This document shows, in pieces, positions 46,001-58,200 of a stretch of 64,000 bases of DNA. The stretch lies in the NCBI GenBank assembly GCA_037576195.1, contig CM075102.1, forward strand, positions 45,380,745 to 45,444,744, read 5' to 3'. Position 1 is the stretch's first letter. Each line of letters begins with the position of its first letter. The position numbers and the translations under genes were made by a program. This DNA is from Phytoseiulus persimilis. Taxonomy: Eukaryota > Arthropoda > Arachnida > Mesostigmata > Phytoseiidae. The notes beneath the pieces were generated by a model. It did not search any database, was not told where the DNA came from, and saw nothing but the letters and a program-made list of their open reading frames with translations.

Positions 46001-49000
46001 GGCGGGAACCGGAGAACATCGAGTTCCAACGCACATCACCCGTTAGTTCGCTGATCTGAGATTCACATGCTGACGGGATGTTCAACTCGAGGGCTTCTTC
46101 GACTTTTGGCCTCCAGTGCTTCCCAACCGTTGCGAGACGGTGGAAACTCCATCCCCCTTGGCCCAAGCAAGGATCTCAATGCCTCCCGGTACGAGTAATG
46201 ATGGCTATTCGATGCCTGATATTAATCCCCTCGGTCAGAGCTCTTTCTGCGAGACTTTGAGGGTATCATGAGCGTTTTGATCGCAATGATGAGGGGGGGG
46301 GGGGGGGGGTCGACGCACCTCGAGAGGAAATTCGGATATTCCCTCGAAGGATAAACGGTCGTTAGTTGCGATTCTGCTTGCATACCCGCTCTGTTGCCGC
46401 CTTGATATTCAGCGCCTCTCACTAGATGCGACCTTTTGAAGCTCAGTCCTTAGATCGCTGCTCAGCCTAATCGATGCGATATTAACCTTTCATCCCTTCG
46501 GCTTCTATGGCTTTTCTAGTTTTGAGAAGCGAGGAGAGAACTTGGCGAGAGGCACGATCGAGAGATACTTCGAGACTGAGCCTGCAGACGGAAGTGGCAC
46601 TCCGGAGCCACCTCGGGGCGGAAGCCTCGAGGACGTGGTTCGAGAGGGCCTGGTGGAGACGCTATGTTTACCGCGGCCCCGATCCGCTTATATACCTCCT
46701 CTTTTCTCCGGCGTCCCGCAGACAGCGTGCTGCCGCACGTCACATCCTTCTAGTCTCTGTCGAGATTCTTGTTAATGAACGACCTCGTCTTTCGAGGGTG
46801 AAATGATATGATACATTTCCGAATAAGGTGAACTCAGTTGCTTCCTCAACCCTTTCGCAAGAGCCATTTCTGGCCGTTCAGAGATTACGCGCTGGGAGCT
46901 GGTCGGTCCTTGCCGCGGTCCAGATCCCGGCTCGGGCCGCCGGCAAACATCCGCAGGGCATTGGGACCACCAATACTCCTAACAGGATGGGAAGCTGTGC
47001 GTCAAGGTTACTAGCCGCTAAATATGGATCCAACTAGGGTGATGATCGTTTCCAGAGCCCTTCTACTACTTTGAAAGAGGCGAAACCCACGACTACCCTC
47101 CCTAAACCGTTGGGTTTCCGATCAGAACTATTCTTCGAGACTCTGTCCCCCGGCTTCGCTCCAAGCCGATACGCGAGGACTTTGCACGAAGAGATCCACT
47201 GAGTAGGAACTACCATCCAAATCGACTCCAGGGACCTGAGAGCGCGGTGTGTTCACGAAGATTGTTCGCATACGCGCAAGCATAAGAAGGACGCGCTGAA
47301 GCTCGTTCTTCTCGCCTGAGATAATGGAGGCATCGAGATTTTGAATCATAAAGTGCTAGACATCACAATACAGAGATTGATTTCACTGAGCGATCTGCTT
47401 CCAAAATCGCTGCGACGGATCGAGAAGAGAAGTAAGGATTAGTCGATGGATCTCGAATGGTGCCCGTTGCTCGGATCTCCCTGCTCTCCGAGTTCAAATC
47501 CCAATCGAGATTTGCCTCATCGCGTGCATGACATAAACCCATCTTGTTGAACACGTCGCACGATCTTTCATGGCGGATTTTCATAGCATTCTTCGGGCGA
47601 AATCGTTCCGCTTCGTTATCCGACAGAACAAGTCATCGGACACGACTCGACGCTGTCGAAGCGGAAGCAGAAAGAGATATTCGTAATTTCATCGTACCCC
47701 TCCAGGCTTGCTCATAAAAACGGCGTATGAGCGTCCGTCGCCATCAGAAACTTCCGTTGCGACTTTTTCAGGCTGCGATACGAACCATGCTCCCCTGGTC
47801 GCAGCATGTTCTTGCGTAAGAATAGATATTTTATGATCTGCAAACGCAAGGGCTCTGAATAAATCTCACAAACCCATGTAAGGCCTGAACAGCTCGCTCT
47901 GAACGAGTTTCGCGTTATTTTCCTTGTTCAGCATCCTCGCTGAGGGCGGAACTAAAGGTTCCGAGTTACGAAATGCGGGCGAGCATCTGATGGAAGCCAA
48001 CTCGAACGATCATGGTTCAATCACGAAACTACGGGACTGATTAGCTCTCGACCTCGTCATTGAATGGGATGAGCAGCGACGTCAGCCATACTTTGGCGCA
48101 GAGACGCGGAAGCTCTGTAGCTCTTAGATTTTGTGAACGGGACCAAAGCGGCGGACAAACTTCACCGAATTTCGAGGTATCCTCTGAGAGGGGAAATTTC
48201 CGTGCGGAGCTCGGAGATCAAGAAATCTCAACTTTGTTTCCCAGCAAGATCACTTCCGGCGTTGAATCCAAAGTCACGTGGAACCGCTCCGCCCGGACGA
48301 CGGATCAGCGATTGTCATCTGCGTGCAGTCGGCATACATAACTGCTGCTCGTGCATGTTCCGAATCTCTCGGGTGGCGGCTGGCACGCTGCTAGCTGAAG
48401 CGAGAGCATTCGGTATAGGGAGCTATTGGAGGAAAACACACCGATGCGTTCGCCAAATCGTGATGTTCCCAATATCGAATATCACTAAATTTCGAACCCA
48501 TGAAGTTCGGCGCAGGCACTGTGCTGTGTTGCCACGGTTCAACCCGTTGCCATCACCGATGAAAATTCGGTGTCTTTCTCGCCTCGAGAGATCAGCTGAT
48601 CCCGGAGAAGCAAAAATGGCAGCATCCAGGCGCTGGTCATGTGGATGACGACCGGTGCCTTGCTGACGGCTTTTACGCTCCGAACGTATCGAAGTGTCTC
48701 AGGGAATCACGTTTTCGATCGTATTAGTTTTCGAAACCCATGCTCTCCATGATAGGACGAATTATCATTCCAGCGAGAGATTCATGCGGAATTCCCGCTT
48801 CAAGCACGACTCCAAGCCAGCATTGACTGTGTGCGCCTGTCCCGTAAACACGGATCCTCGAGTCTGGAACAACCCACGCGGAAAACCGAGCTCAACCCAC
48901 GAAGAGCATACGATACCGTACTAAATGGCGTTGAGGACGATGCATGAGAACGAAGTGCCTTGTGGGTTTCCGCGTGACGATTACGCGAGTCTTATCTCAC

Positions 49001-50540
49001 GCATGACGCGGAGTTCCGCCCTCAGATTCATCATTCCGACGTAGCAACGAAAGGTTGAGAAAAATGGACGCGCGGATTCTGATACGATGCGATTGTTTCG
49101 TGTTCCGCTTCCCCTGGGGCGCCTATGGAATGCGTTGATGAATCATGACTGGAACTAGAACTTTTGAAAAATCGTACTTCCCGAGAACCAGGGTCGTGGG
49201 GAACATCCTTCATACGTCGACTCTGTCTCGCCGCATCCGGCTCATCCCGTGCGAGCATTACGAGAAACGATGGAATACCTGACAAGGTTCTGAGCCCGTT
49301 GACTTCGAGACGCTCTATTTCGACCACCTAGTCTCGGCCACAACGTGCGAGGCCCAAAAGTTCTCAACTGGATTGAACTGAGTCTTCCTTCGCCACTTTG
49401 ACGATGAAGCCGCCACGTTCGACAAGGTTGCTGTTCAGCAGCGAAAGGCGCACGAGAGTACCATGCGGCCCGGCGTTATCGGCCGAGACAGACGGTTGAG
49501 TGTGAGCGTGCATTCTCCACACTTGCAACATTGTGCAAAACTCGTTTAGGGATCGGGAGCTGGGGGTTGAGAGCTCGCAACGGCGAGCGAGCACACGTAG
49601 GGGTGTGTCCGAGTGTAGGCTGTCCGTCCCAGGGAGCTCGTAGTTCCCAGTAGCTGCGTCGCTATCTAATCGGCTTCTGTATTCATCCTCCGGTGTGTCC
49701 GCAGCCGGCACACGCGATTCAGAAGTCAACATCAGCATTCGGCCCTTGCTCGGAAAATTCAAGAGCCTTAGAGCGAGCGAGGACTCGCGTTGCATTGATT
49801 GCGTTGGTGTTGGGCGTGGATCTGTCGCTCAAAGCGATGTTGGCCACGATGTCTCGTGGAACGTCGAACCTATAGCCTCGGAATACGCATACCACGCCAA
49901 CTAAGAGGCGATAGAGCCTGGGATTTTGTGTGATTTTTCGAAATTATTCCATCAATCGCTCGGGATCGATCCATTGCAATGGAGGGACTACTTCGAATAA
50001 CCGAAACTCGAGCCCGAAACTACTGGGCATGCTTTCGAAATGGATGAATGCTCGCCAAACCGAGATAGCCAGGAAAAGTTCAGTGCTGGCGGATATCTAC
50101 TGACTTGGAGATTCAAATGATGGACGAGATGATGGCGAATTGTAGAGAAGGGGACCGACACAACGGTGAAGCTCACGCGAATGCTGTTCAAAGACAGAGG
50201 GATACAAATCCCTCATTGTAGTTAGAAGGATATCCCGTGCGTGGTTGATCATTTGGGACATTGAGGTGATCCTAAACTACGATTCGTGGGTGCTGTCAAT
50301 CCTCCGTATCAGTGCGACAGGGGATATTCTCGTGAGATTCCGTGGCCCAAGTCTTTTGGATGGAATTCAAGAACGGCCCAACGACTGCAGCAGAAACGGC
50401 GACCGGCTGATTAGCAGCGAAATAGAGGCATGCGCGTTGATTGCGACTCTCCGCGTTTCGTAAACTAGCAAGAATCCATAGTGAGTTTCGATAGCGATTT
50501 GCAGAATGTTCTGATTTTTTACGCGGAAGCTTGATGTCAT
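37080..50540. other. 13.5 kb with no recognised gene
   Basis: I read the longer frames on both strands here and found no convincing domain. The longest (for example 42131-41745 minus, 44075-43605 minus, 45610-45119 minus, 46029-45550 minus, 48133-48648 plus) are rich in arginine and serine and usually mirrored by frames on the other strand. A G17 tract lies at 46293-46309. Decayed mobile-element sequence is the likely content by analogy with the gypsy relic next door, but that is inference. Confidence 0.4.
46293..46309. repeat. G17 homopolymer
   Basis: Seventeen consecutive G following GATGA. Confidence 0.9.
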
Positions 50541-50542
50541 AG

Positions 50543-50702
50543 CAGTGGTTCTCGAGTTCCCTGCCTCATCGACCCCCAAAGCGAACTCGTTTGAGTTTAT
50601 TGCAGTGGTTCTGAAATAGTTGATTTCGACTAGGGGCGGTTTACCGGTGACCATAGATTTCTTGCAGCGATATTCGAGACCGTGGAGACCCCGGAACCAC
50701 TG
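50543..50702. mobile_element. possible short hAT-like MITE
   Basis: CAGTGGTTCTCGAGTTCCC at 50543 has the look of a hAT terminal repeat, and CCGGAACCACTG ending at 50702 is its inverted partner (CAGTGGTTC-C on the minus strand). A second CAGTGGTTCTG at 50603 could be an alternative left end. The eight bases flanking each end do not match, so target-site duplication is not supported. Low confidence. Confidence 0.35.
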
Positions 50703-51334
50703 TATCCTTGGATACAGAGGAGTATGGTCAGATGTACCCTGGAATTATTTGATCAAATCAGTGATCGGTACTCGACACACAGGGGTCGATATCGACCACT
50801 TAGAGAACCACGAATTTACGGGGTGATCAAATTATGTCGGGATTTTTCTCTCCCGTTAATTCTTCTGTCAATCGCTTCTTGAACGATCCGAATCTCTGTT
50901 ATGCGATAGGTGGGAGGATCGCCCGTGTTTTTCCTTCGCGCGCCAATCGGTAAAGGATTGCGTTCCCTAGAGAGACTCAGAAAGTACATTTTTGTCTTGG
51001 ATCGTTCCACTTGACCAGCCGGAGAACGTCAGAAGTCGACCGATCGAGTTCGTTACCCGTATGATTGAGCGCGGATAAGAATCCCACTCTCTTGCCATGG
51101 AACAGAGTCAACTTTGCCAGAATCGCTCCGGAGCTCGAAGAAAGGGAAGCGATTACATCAGCCTCAAGATCGCTGTTTCCCTGATAGGATCTCGTCCTGA
51201 ATGCGTTTCTCTCCATATTTTCTCAGCGATGCCGGGTTTGGAAAACATGCCGACGGTGAAAAGTTCACGATCGGAATCGCCGGGGCTGGACAACCGTGAG
51301 TTTTGAGTGAAAAAAAAACGGGAAATTGGTGACA

Positions 51335-51348
51335 GGGGGGGGGGGGGG
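51335..51348. repeat. G14 homopolymer
   Basis: Fourteen consecutive G after GACA. Confidence 0.9.
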
Positions 51349-54300
51349 ATTGGGAAGTATTCGCTCAGAAAAGTTAGCGTGTTAGCTTCTCGGGACGACG
51401 ACGGGAGAGAGAGATGACGAGTTTCCGTGGTAGTATTTCATCCGTTCGAGAGGAAAGAATGTTTTCCGCATTGAATCACGCTGGTACGGACTCGATCGGT
51501 TGACTCCTGACGCTTCCTGGCAGGAGAAAGGGTAAACTTTGAGCGACTCCATGAAACGGGCGATTCTTCAAGCTAACTATCTTGAAGAGGAAATTCGGCA
51601 TATTTTCTTCGCAAAATAATGAGCAGAGAAGGAAGAGTTAAAACAAAACCTGATCCATATAGTCTACCCTATGTAAGGTATAACGGAGAGACACCAAGGC
51701 AGAAGCAACTGGATGAAGGGAGAGGAATACTGACAAGCTTTGTATCCTCTATCTTTTTTTTTGGGGAGACCTTCAGTCTGACGAGGGAGAGCTGTCCAAA
51801 CAATCATCAACTCAGCTACAGAACGGTATCATGGAATGTCATTCGAGAACTCGGGTGAAATCGATGTCCGCGCGACCGGTTCGTCCTCACCCTCCCCGTT
51901 TTGCTCTGTTCAATCCCTTCGGGGGTGGGTGACACTATTTATCATGTCCGGACCCCGAGCCATATTGCTTGTCCATTAGTTGTGGCAGTGGCAGTGAGAC
52001 ATTAATCAGCGGCCCGTCCTCAGACTCAGATAACGTGTCTAAACGTTCCGTCATCCGCTTCTCCTGTTCTCTGTCTCTCGAACAACGAGGGAAGCGAAAC
52101 AAGGGGAGCGCATTCCCACTGGCCATCTGCAAGTCAATGCATCAAATACCTGCTGAAGTCCGGAAACTCTCGGATGTCATTCTGGGACCCGCAACGCTGG
52201 AGGGAGCCCACCACTCGCGGCTCATCTGAGTGTGACGGGACCAACGCGGCTAACCCGAGAGATTAACCCCTCTGACGACTTGAACGTGGACGAGTCAAGC
52301 CAAGATTACCCGCACGGTACAGGTCTTCTCCATTCAGAGGTCTTTGCTGCCAAGGTGTCGCACGTCGTCCTCTGCTGAGACACGATGAAACATAGCAGTT
52401 GGCAGCACACGAGGTCTTCATCTGCCAAATGGACGATTTGCATACTCAGCCCAGGCTGCGATTGAGGCCACTGACACGCTGCGTTCCGTCCGACGGGCCC
52501 CAATTGATGACACTGACAAGGAGTGTCAACCGGGGCCAGAGCTGACGAACGAATCGTCACACGAAACGAGTTCCTATTGGTGAGCCATGCCGGGCGAGAA
52601 TGACAACTCCCCGATCTCGGAATGCACTGCGGACCATGCGCGATTCCGAAGTCACTCCCACTCACTGCACGGATGTTCGAGATTAGAAGACAACGATGAA
52701 TGCTCCTGACCAGGGGCATTTCATTATCGCACGACTGCCCGTCGACAATGTTCGACAGTTCCTGAACCTAATGCGTGGGAGGCAATCCTCCTCCATGACT
52801 CCTACTGACCTGTCGTTGCGGATGCAAGGCTCCGGAGCACGGGCGGTGTGAGACATCCTCCGTTCCCTTTCCGGGAGAAACAAGCTCTCTCGAAGGGAAG
52901 GCCTTATGATTCACAGAAAGAGCTGGGAATGCGAAAAAAAGGGGGAAAATGACAATGGGAGAAGCTAGGAGAGCCATGAGGAAAACATGCATTTGGAAAG
53001 CTTGCAAGTCCTGAAGCTGTTTCAAAACGGTGATTCCCCGACTGTATCACCGGTTACACCGGCTAAACCACACGGGATAGTTGACAACGCTGCCGTCACT
53101 GCAATCATCAGAGTTTTTCCACGGCAAAGGAGTGACCATCGATCCTAGCTCCGCGCGTCAAAATATTAACAACTCCTATCGAGGGAGACCGTAGCTTCCC
53201 CCACCGAACTTTCCAGTATGTACCGAATTCCCGGACACGGAAATTTCCCAGAGCTCTCGGCTGTGTTTCGGACTGTTCAACATGCTCAAAGGTATGTAAG
53301 GTAGCGCTCCCTCGGGGAGCTCCGGAGCCAAGAGGAGGCTCAGTCGTATCTAAGAGAACATTCCAGAATATTCACAGAGGCCTTCCAGCTCTTTGTTTTT
53401 TGCGACTCTGATTATGCACGAGGCCTGCGCAAGTCTCTGGTCAGCCGTTGAGCGTATCCTGATGCTAGAGTTCCTTTAAGGAGAGCCACAAATACGGTGG
53501 AGCGACTTGGCTGCGAGCGAGACGACTCCTGCCGAGAGAAGCCATATTCCTAGATCACTTCTTGGAAAAACTAGATATGTTCTCAGTTGAGTATACGACC
53601 TTGGGCATATTCTTCAGCAGTACCCCAATAGCCCCCCGACTGCTGCTCCCTTTCAAGCTCGCTTCTTTGTGCATTTAATACGCTTCCTCGATCAGTCCCT
53701 CCGCTGAGTTGGGCACGACCAAGTTTGCTATTACGAGAACAGATCCCAAGGATATGTTCGCGTCGGGAATCCTAGCGAACACGTATACGCCGTCACAGGG
53801 AGACCTGGCTCTCCGTAGGACGTGGTTTCATAGCCCACACATACCAAGCCTTGTTAACCTCGCCAATGTACGACGCCGAAGACAAGCTCTCAACTAATCG
53901 TGACCCCGCAGCGAGTGAGATTGATTCCAGTGCATGTGCCCCCATGTTTCCATGGAATCTATCGAGATACAAACTTTACACGTTGTGTGCTCCTGGCAAC
54001 TTGCCCGGCGAGACATCTGGGCCCTGATCAGGAGTGGGCAGCGAGAAGAATCGTGCGCGATTGATCTTGCGTTTGAGAGCAGGAGGCAACTCTCTGCCTA
54101 AAAGGTTACAGGAAGCATCAGAAGAGCTCGAGCGAGCCAACCGGTACGCAGATCGCTCTTTCTGAATCAGGAGTTCCACCCCGCTCCGACGAAGAAGTCT
54201 CCGACTTCTTCCTTTACTTGGTCCCCACTCCCAGTGGGGGGCGGCGATGGCCTCGTTGAGTCGTGATGAAGATCATAGTTTCGCTCCGTCGTCAGCTTGG

Positions 54301-55243
54301 CGTGGTTCCCGAATCTATCGAACGAGACGAAACTGCGAGCAGGTCTGACAGACCGACAGTTGAAATAATTGTGCCGTCGTCGTCGATCAACTTCACGTCT
54401 TCTCCCTGAGAGCGCTCAACCGATCCAGGGGTTGGGTCCATGTGACCATCTGTGAGGCCTCGGGCTAAGTGCGAGTCCCTGGAGATCAATATTCATGCAA
54501 ATTCTGGCTCGATTTGCCCGATGACATGATTCCTAGATGAGGTGACAAACCCTCCATTATTAACAGCGATGAGCAATACTTCATTCGCCCTCAGCATCCA
54601 CTCTTCCTCGGCTCTCCGGTCCCTCAAAGGATTCGTTTCTCCAGCTTAGTTTGTCTTCAGACTCTCTTTTTGTCTTCTCACCGCCATAACGTCACACAAT
54701 GCTTCAAGAATAGAATATATTTTCCGAACCGCACAGTTACCAGCTTATTTTCCTTGACGTCCTGAGCCAAGGGGGCAACCAATTGAGTTTTCACTCCATT
54801 TATGGTCCTTTTCCGAGCTCTATCTATTTGGAACGCGTATTCGACCCCTTCAAATATTGTTTTGCCGGTTCTCCGGTCGCGAAGCCGCCAGTAAAGTATT
54901 TTGGATGCAAATGGCGGAATGCTCGGGGATCCAAGGGAGAAACTTGCTGTGCAGCTCTGCCAGAATCACCACGACAGTCTTCCAGAGCAGTCAACACTGA
55001 ATGTGTCGTTTTTTTTCGTTATAGGTAAAAGATCAACAGGGGCGGAGTAGATCGATCATCGAATGAGGAGCAGATCTCCAAATTCGTCTTTCAGGCTCCT
55101 TCGTAGAGCCTGTAGTTGAGAATTCATGACGATGCGTGGTTACGCGGCAGCTGTGAAGCTGAGCGCCCCTCTGCGATCTGTCCACCAAGGAGCAGCTCGA
55201 AGAGTCCCGCATGTAGGATCAGCGATGGAGTTTCGCACGGGTA

Positions 55244-55254
55244 GGGGGGGGGGG
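55244..55254. repeat. G11 homopolymer
   Basis: Eleven consecutive G after GGTA (start at 55243-55244). Confidence 0.85.
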
Positions 55255-58200
55255 ACTATCCCCGAGCAATATTCGCAGAGCATATTTCCCTCGATTGGGA
55301 AATTGCGATAGATGGCGTCTAGAATCACGACGACCCAGATACTTTGATGTGCAATCGACGCCAAAGTCCGGAAAAAGATGTCAGGGTAGGCGAAGGATGG
55401 TCGAGCAGTGATGCCGTCGTTTCCTGATTGCCGCGCCACTCTCTAAAGTGCGCAGAGCGAAGGTTTCCCCACACTCAACGCATGCTCCAAGTACCTTTCT
55501 GCTGCTGCATAGCAAGCCTCGAACGTTTTTTGAATCGGCCAACCGTTGGTCGACTCGTGGGCAGAGGAGCTCGGCAGGTAGACCCGTTTGTCCTTCGTCG
55601 CTCTTCATGGATATCGTGTTCTGAAACCACTTCTCGGGAATATACATGGAACGAGACCTCCCATAATCCAACGTTCTCCATCTGGTGATGGAGTGGGTAC
55701 TAAACGTTCGCTGCAGGAACGTCTTGAGGCACTTAAGGTTGTTGCGGTTGCATTGTGGATGTCTCTTGGCTGAGTCTGGGACGCAAGGAGCGGGATCTTG
55801 TGCACAGCGCTGGAAAACTTGCTTGGAGGTTCTCAGAGGGCTCGAGTTCACAATAATTTTGTCGTTTAGACTCGGATCTTACCATGACTGTATTCCGAAT
55901 CGAGTGAGTTTCACCCCGCAGAGCACCGATGAAGGAAGACTCATCTAGGGCATCCACGGCCTGGCAGATCGGCCGAAGGATTCCAAAAGCCATATTCTAA
56001 CGGCTCCAACACTTTTTGTTGGATTCTCCAGCGTAGAGGGGAAGAGGAAAAGGGGCAAGGATTATCAACGCTGGGATTCGGTTAGCTTCAGCTGTTGGAC
56101 TCCAGGCCGGGTTTCTTGAGACATCAACCATTCACCGATGGCTTCGAGAGAGCTTCTTTGTTGGCAATGTGCTAACTCAGCCGAGCGGACTTCGGGGAAA
56201 CCGTCCGATCGTTGGCAACGATGTGGATCAATTTGTTTGGGTGAGGATTCGCGTTCGTTGGATCCGTCGTTTGTTGCTGAATCCGTCCCAAGGATGTCGG
56301 CTGCTTTGTGGGAGGTCGCATTCTCTTCGTTGCCGTTGCAGCCGTCGCTTTCTTTCCCCAGCGGCTTCATGGCTGCGATTGTGGGCGCTTTGCGCTCCAA
56401 TGATCCAACCTCCGTACGGGTCTTCGCAGGCCGCGGGAAACAGATTCGAGCATTCAGAAAGGATCTCTGGAACGGCCTTGCGGAGCCTCGGGATCTGGGA
56501 AACACGCGCTTTGAAACACGCCCAACGTGCGCAGCAAGGCGAGTTCTGAACAAACTGTTTGAATATACGCCACCGACGACGGAACCTTCGCACGAGACTG
56601 CAACTGATCTCAAAGCTGCAGGTGCTCATGAAAGCGTCCAGATACCAACCTCGCCTTGATTCCTTACGGAACCAAATCAGTTTCGCCTCGAAGCTCTGAA
56701 ATTTTCCAACGGAGGGAGCAGAACGCGAATCTGTGACGTACCAGCCCGCAAAAACGCGTCCCAGGATGCTCGATCGAAATGAATTCGGGAGCATTCATTA
56801 CGGAAAGCGACCCAGACGGAGCAGAGCGCCGTTCGCAGAATGGCAGCGAATAAGATAAAACCAGGATATCGAATCCGATCGCGCCACCATTGGACTCTTT
56901 CCAGGAGGAAGGAACTACCTTTCCGCTAGTCATCGTTTTCGATGAGGCTTCCCTCGAGTGGGACTTGTTGGCTTTACGCAACTCCTATTCTGATCAGGCC
57001 TTACGGAAGAACGAGAGCCAGCTCTCGGTTCTGCTTCATTATGAGCACACAGTGCGTGGCTCGGCGACGAAACGGAAGTGCATCAGGAAGCGGCGCATGC
57101 GGGAGGAAGACGGCAATCGACGGCTTCTGTGTCATGCCTGCTGGAAACTTGCGCTTGGTTCAGCGCGTTTGCAGGAAAACTGATGGAAACCCTTGGCGAC
57201 GGGGCGATGGTCCACGGGAGCCGGTCCTCGGAGACGAGCTGCGGTCTCGCTGCTTCAGAACGGATCCCCGGCTCTAATCTCAATCGGAAAAGAAAGTCAA
57301 TCATGAGCGGTTGTCATCCCAATCAAGAGACCACCTGATCCCCGGGGACCCTTGTATTGTGGGCCGCTACGGGATCCTGTTTCACCGTAACCAAACCGCG
57401 GGCGAACTTTTTCAGAGACTCGAATTTCAGATTCACTCCGGACATTGTGTTTCGCAGGGAATAAACCATTCTGGAACTTCGCAAGCCACGTCGCTCAGCG
57501 CGCCATTTTGAGAATCAGGGGCGCTCAACCATGAGCTCCGCAGCTCTCTGAAGCAACCGCCGATTCCCGGACACGAGACATTTCCATGGGATGGAGGAGC
57601 CGTACGGCAGAATAAACCGAGCGATTGGTGTGACGTCTCGGTCGTTCGCCTTCGAATTATCGAATCGCCATCGAATAATCACGCGTAATGAGGTGCACCT
57701 ATGTACGATCAGAATCCCGACGGGGAAGTTGAGTCAGTAATTTCAGTGTTGATACGATACACCCAAGAGACAATGTGTATGTGCTCATACGGACAGCGAG
57801 AAGAACGAAATGAGGCTCTGTAGCGAAATACGCCAGAAAGCCGAGTGGTCCAGCTGTTGCCGTGGGATCTCTGAGGCCACTTTGTAACGAAAGCTCCCAG
57901 TGTGTCATTTCCTGTTGGGAAGTTTGGCTAGTCGCGGTTCGTTGCGCAAAACCAACACAATCTCGAAGCGATTATCCTCCGTTCAAAACGGGCACTTCCG
58001 CTCAAACCAATAGGAACTCCGGTCCGATTCCGAGGCTTGATCGCTTCCCCGTCGAAAAATGAGTTTCCGAAACCGGGCATGTACCACAGAGAACTCAAGG
58101 CCGGAGCCAGCGTTCCCGCGTAGCGACCGATCGTTGGAACCTTCTTCGAGCTTAGGGGGACGTGCCGCTGCAAACCTGTGGTGTTATTCCATTCCCCGTT

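Noticed and set aside
57516..57530. CAGGGGCGCTCAACC as a hAT terminal repeat
   Set aside because: No inverted partner found within reach.
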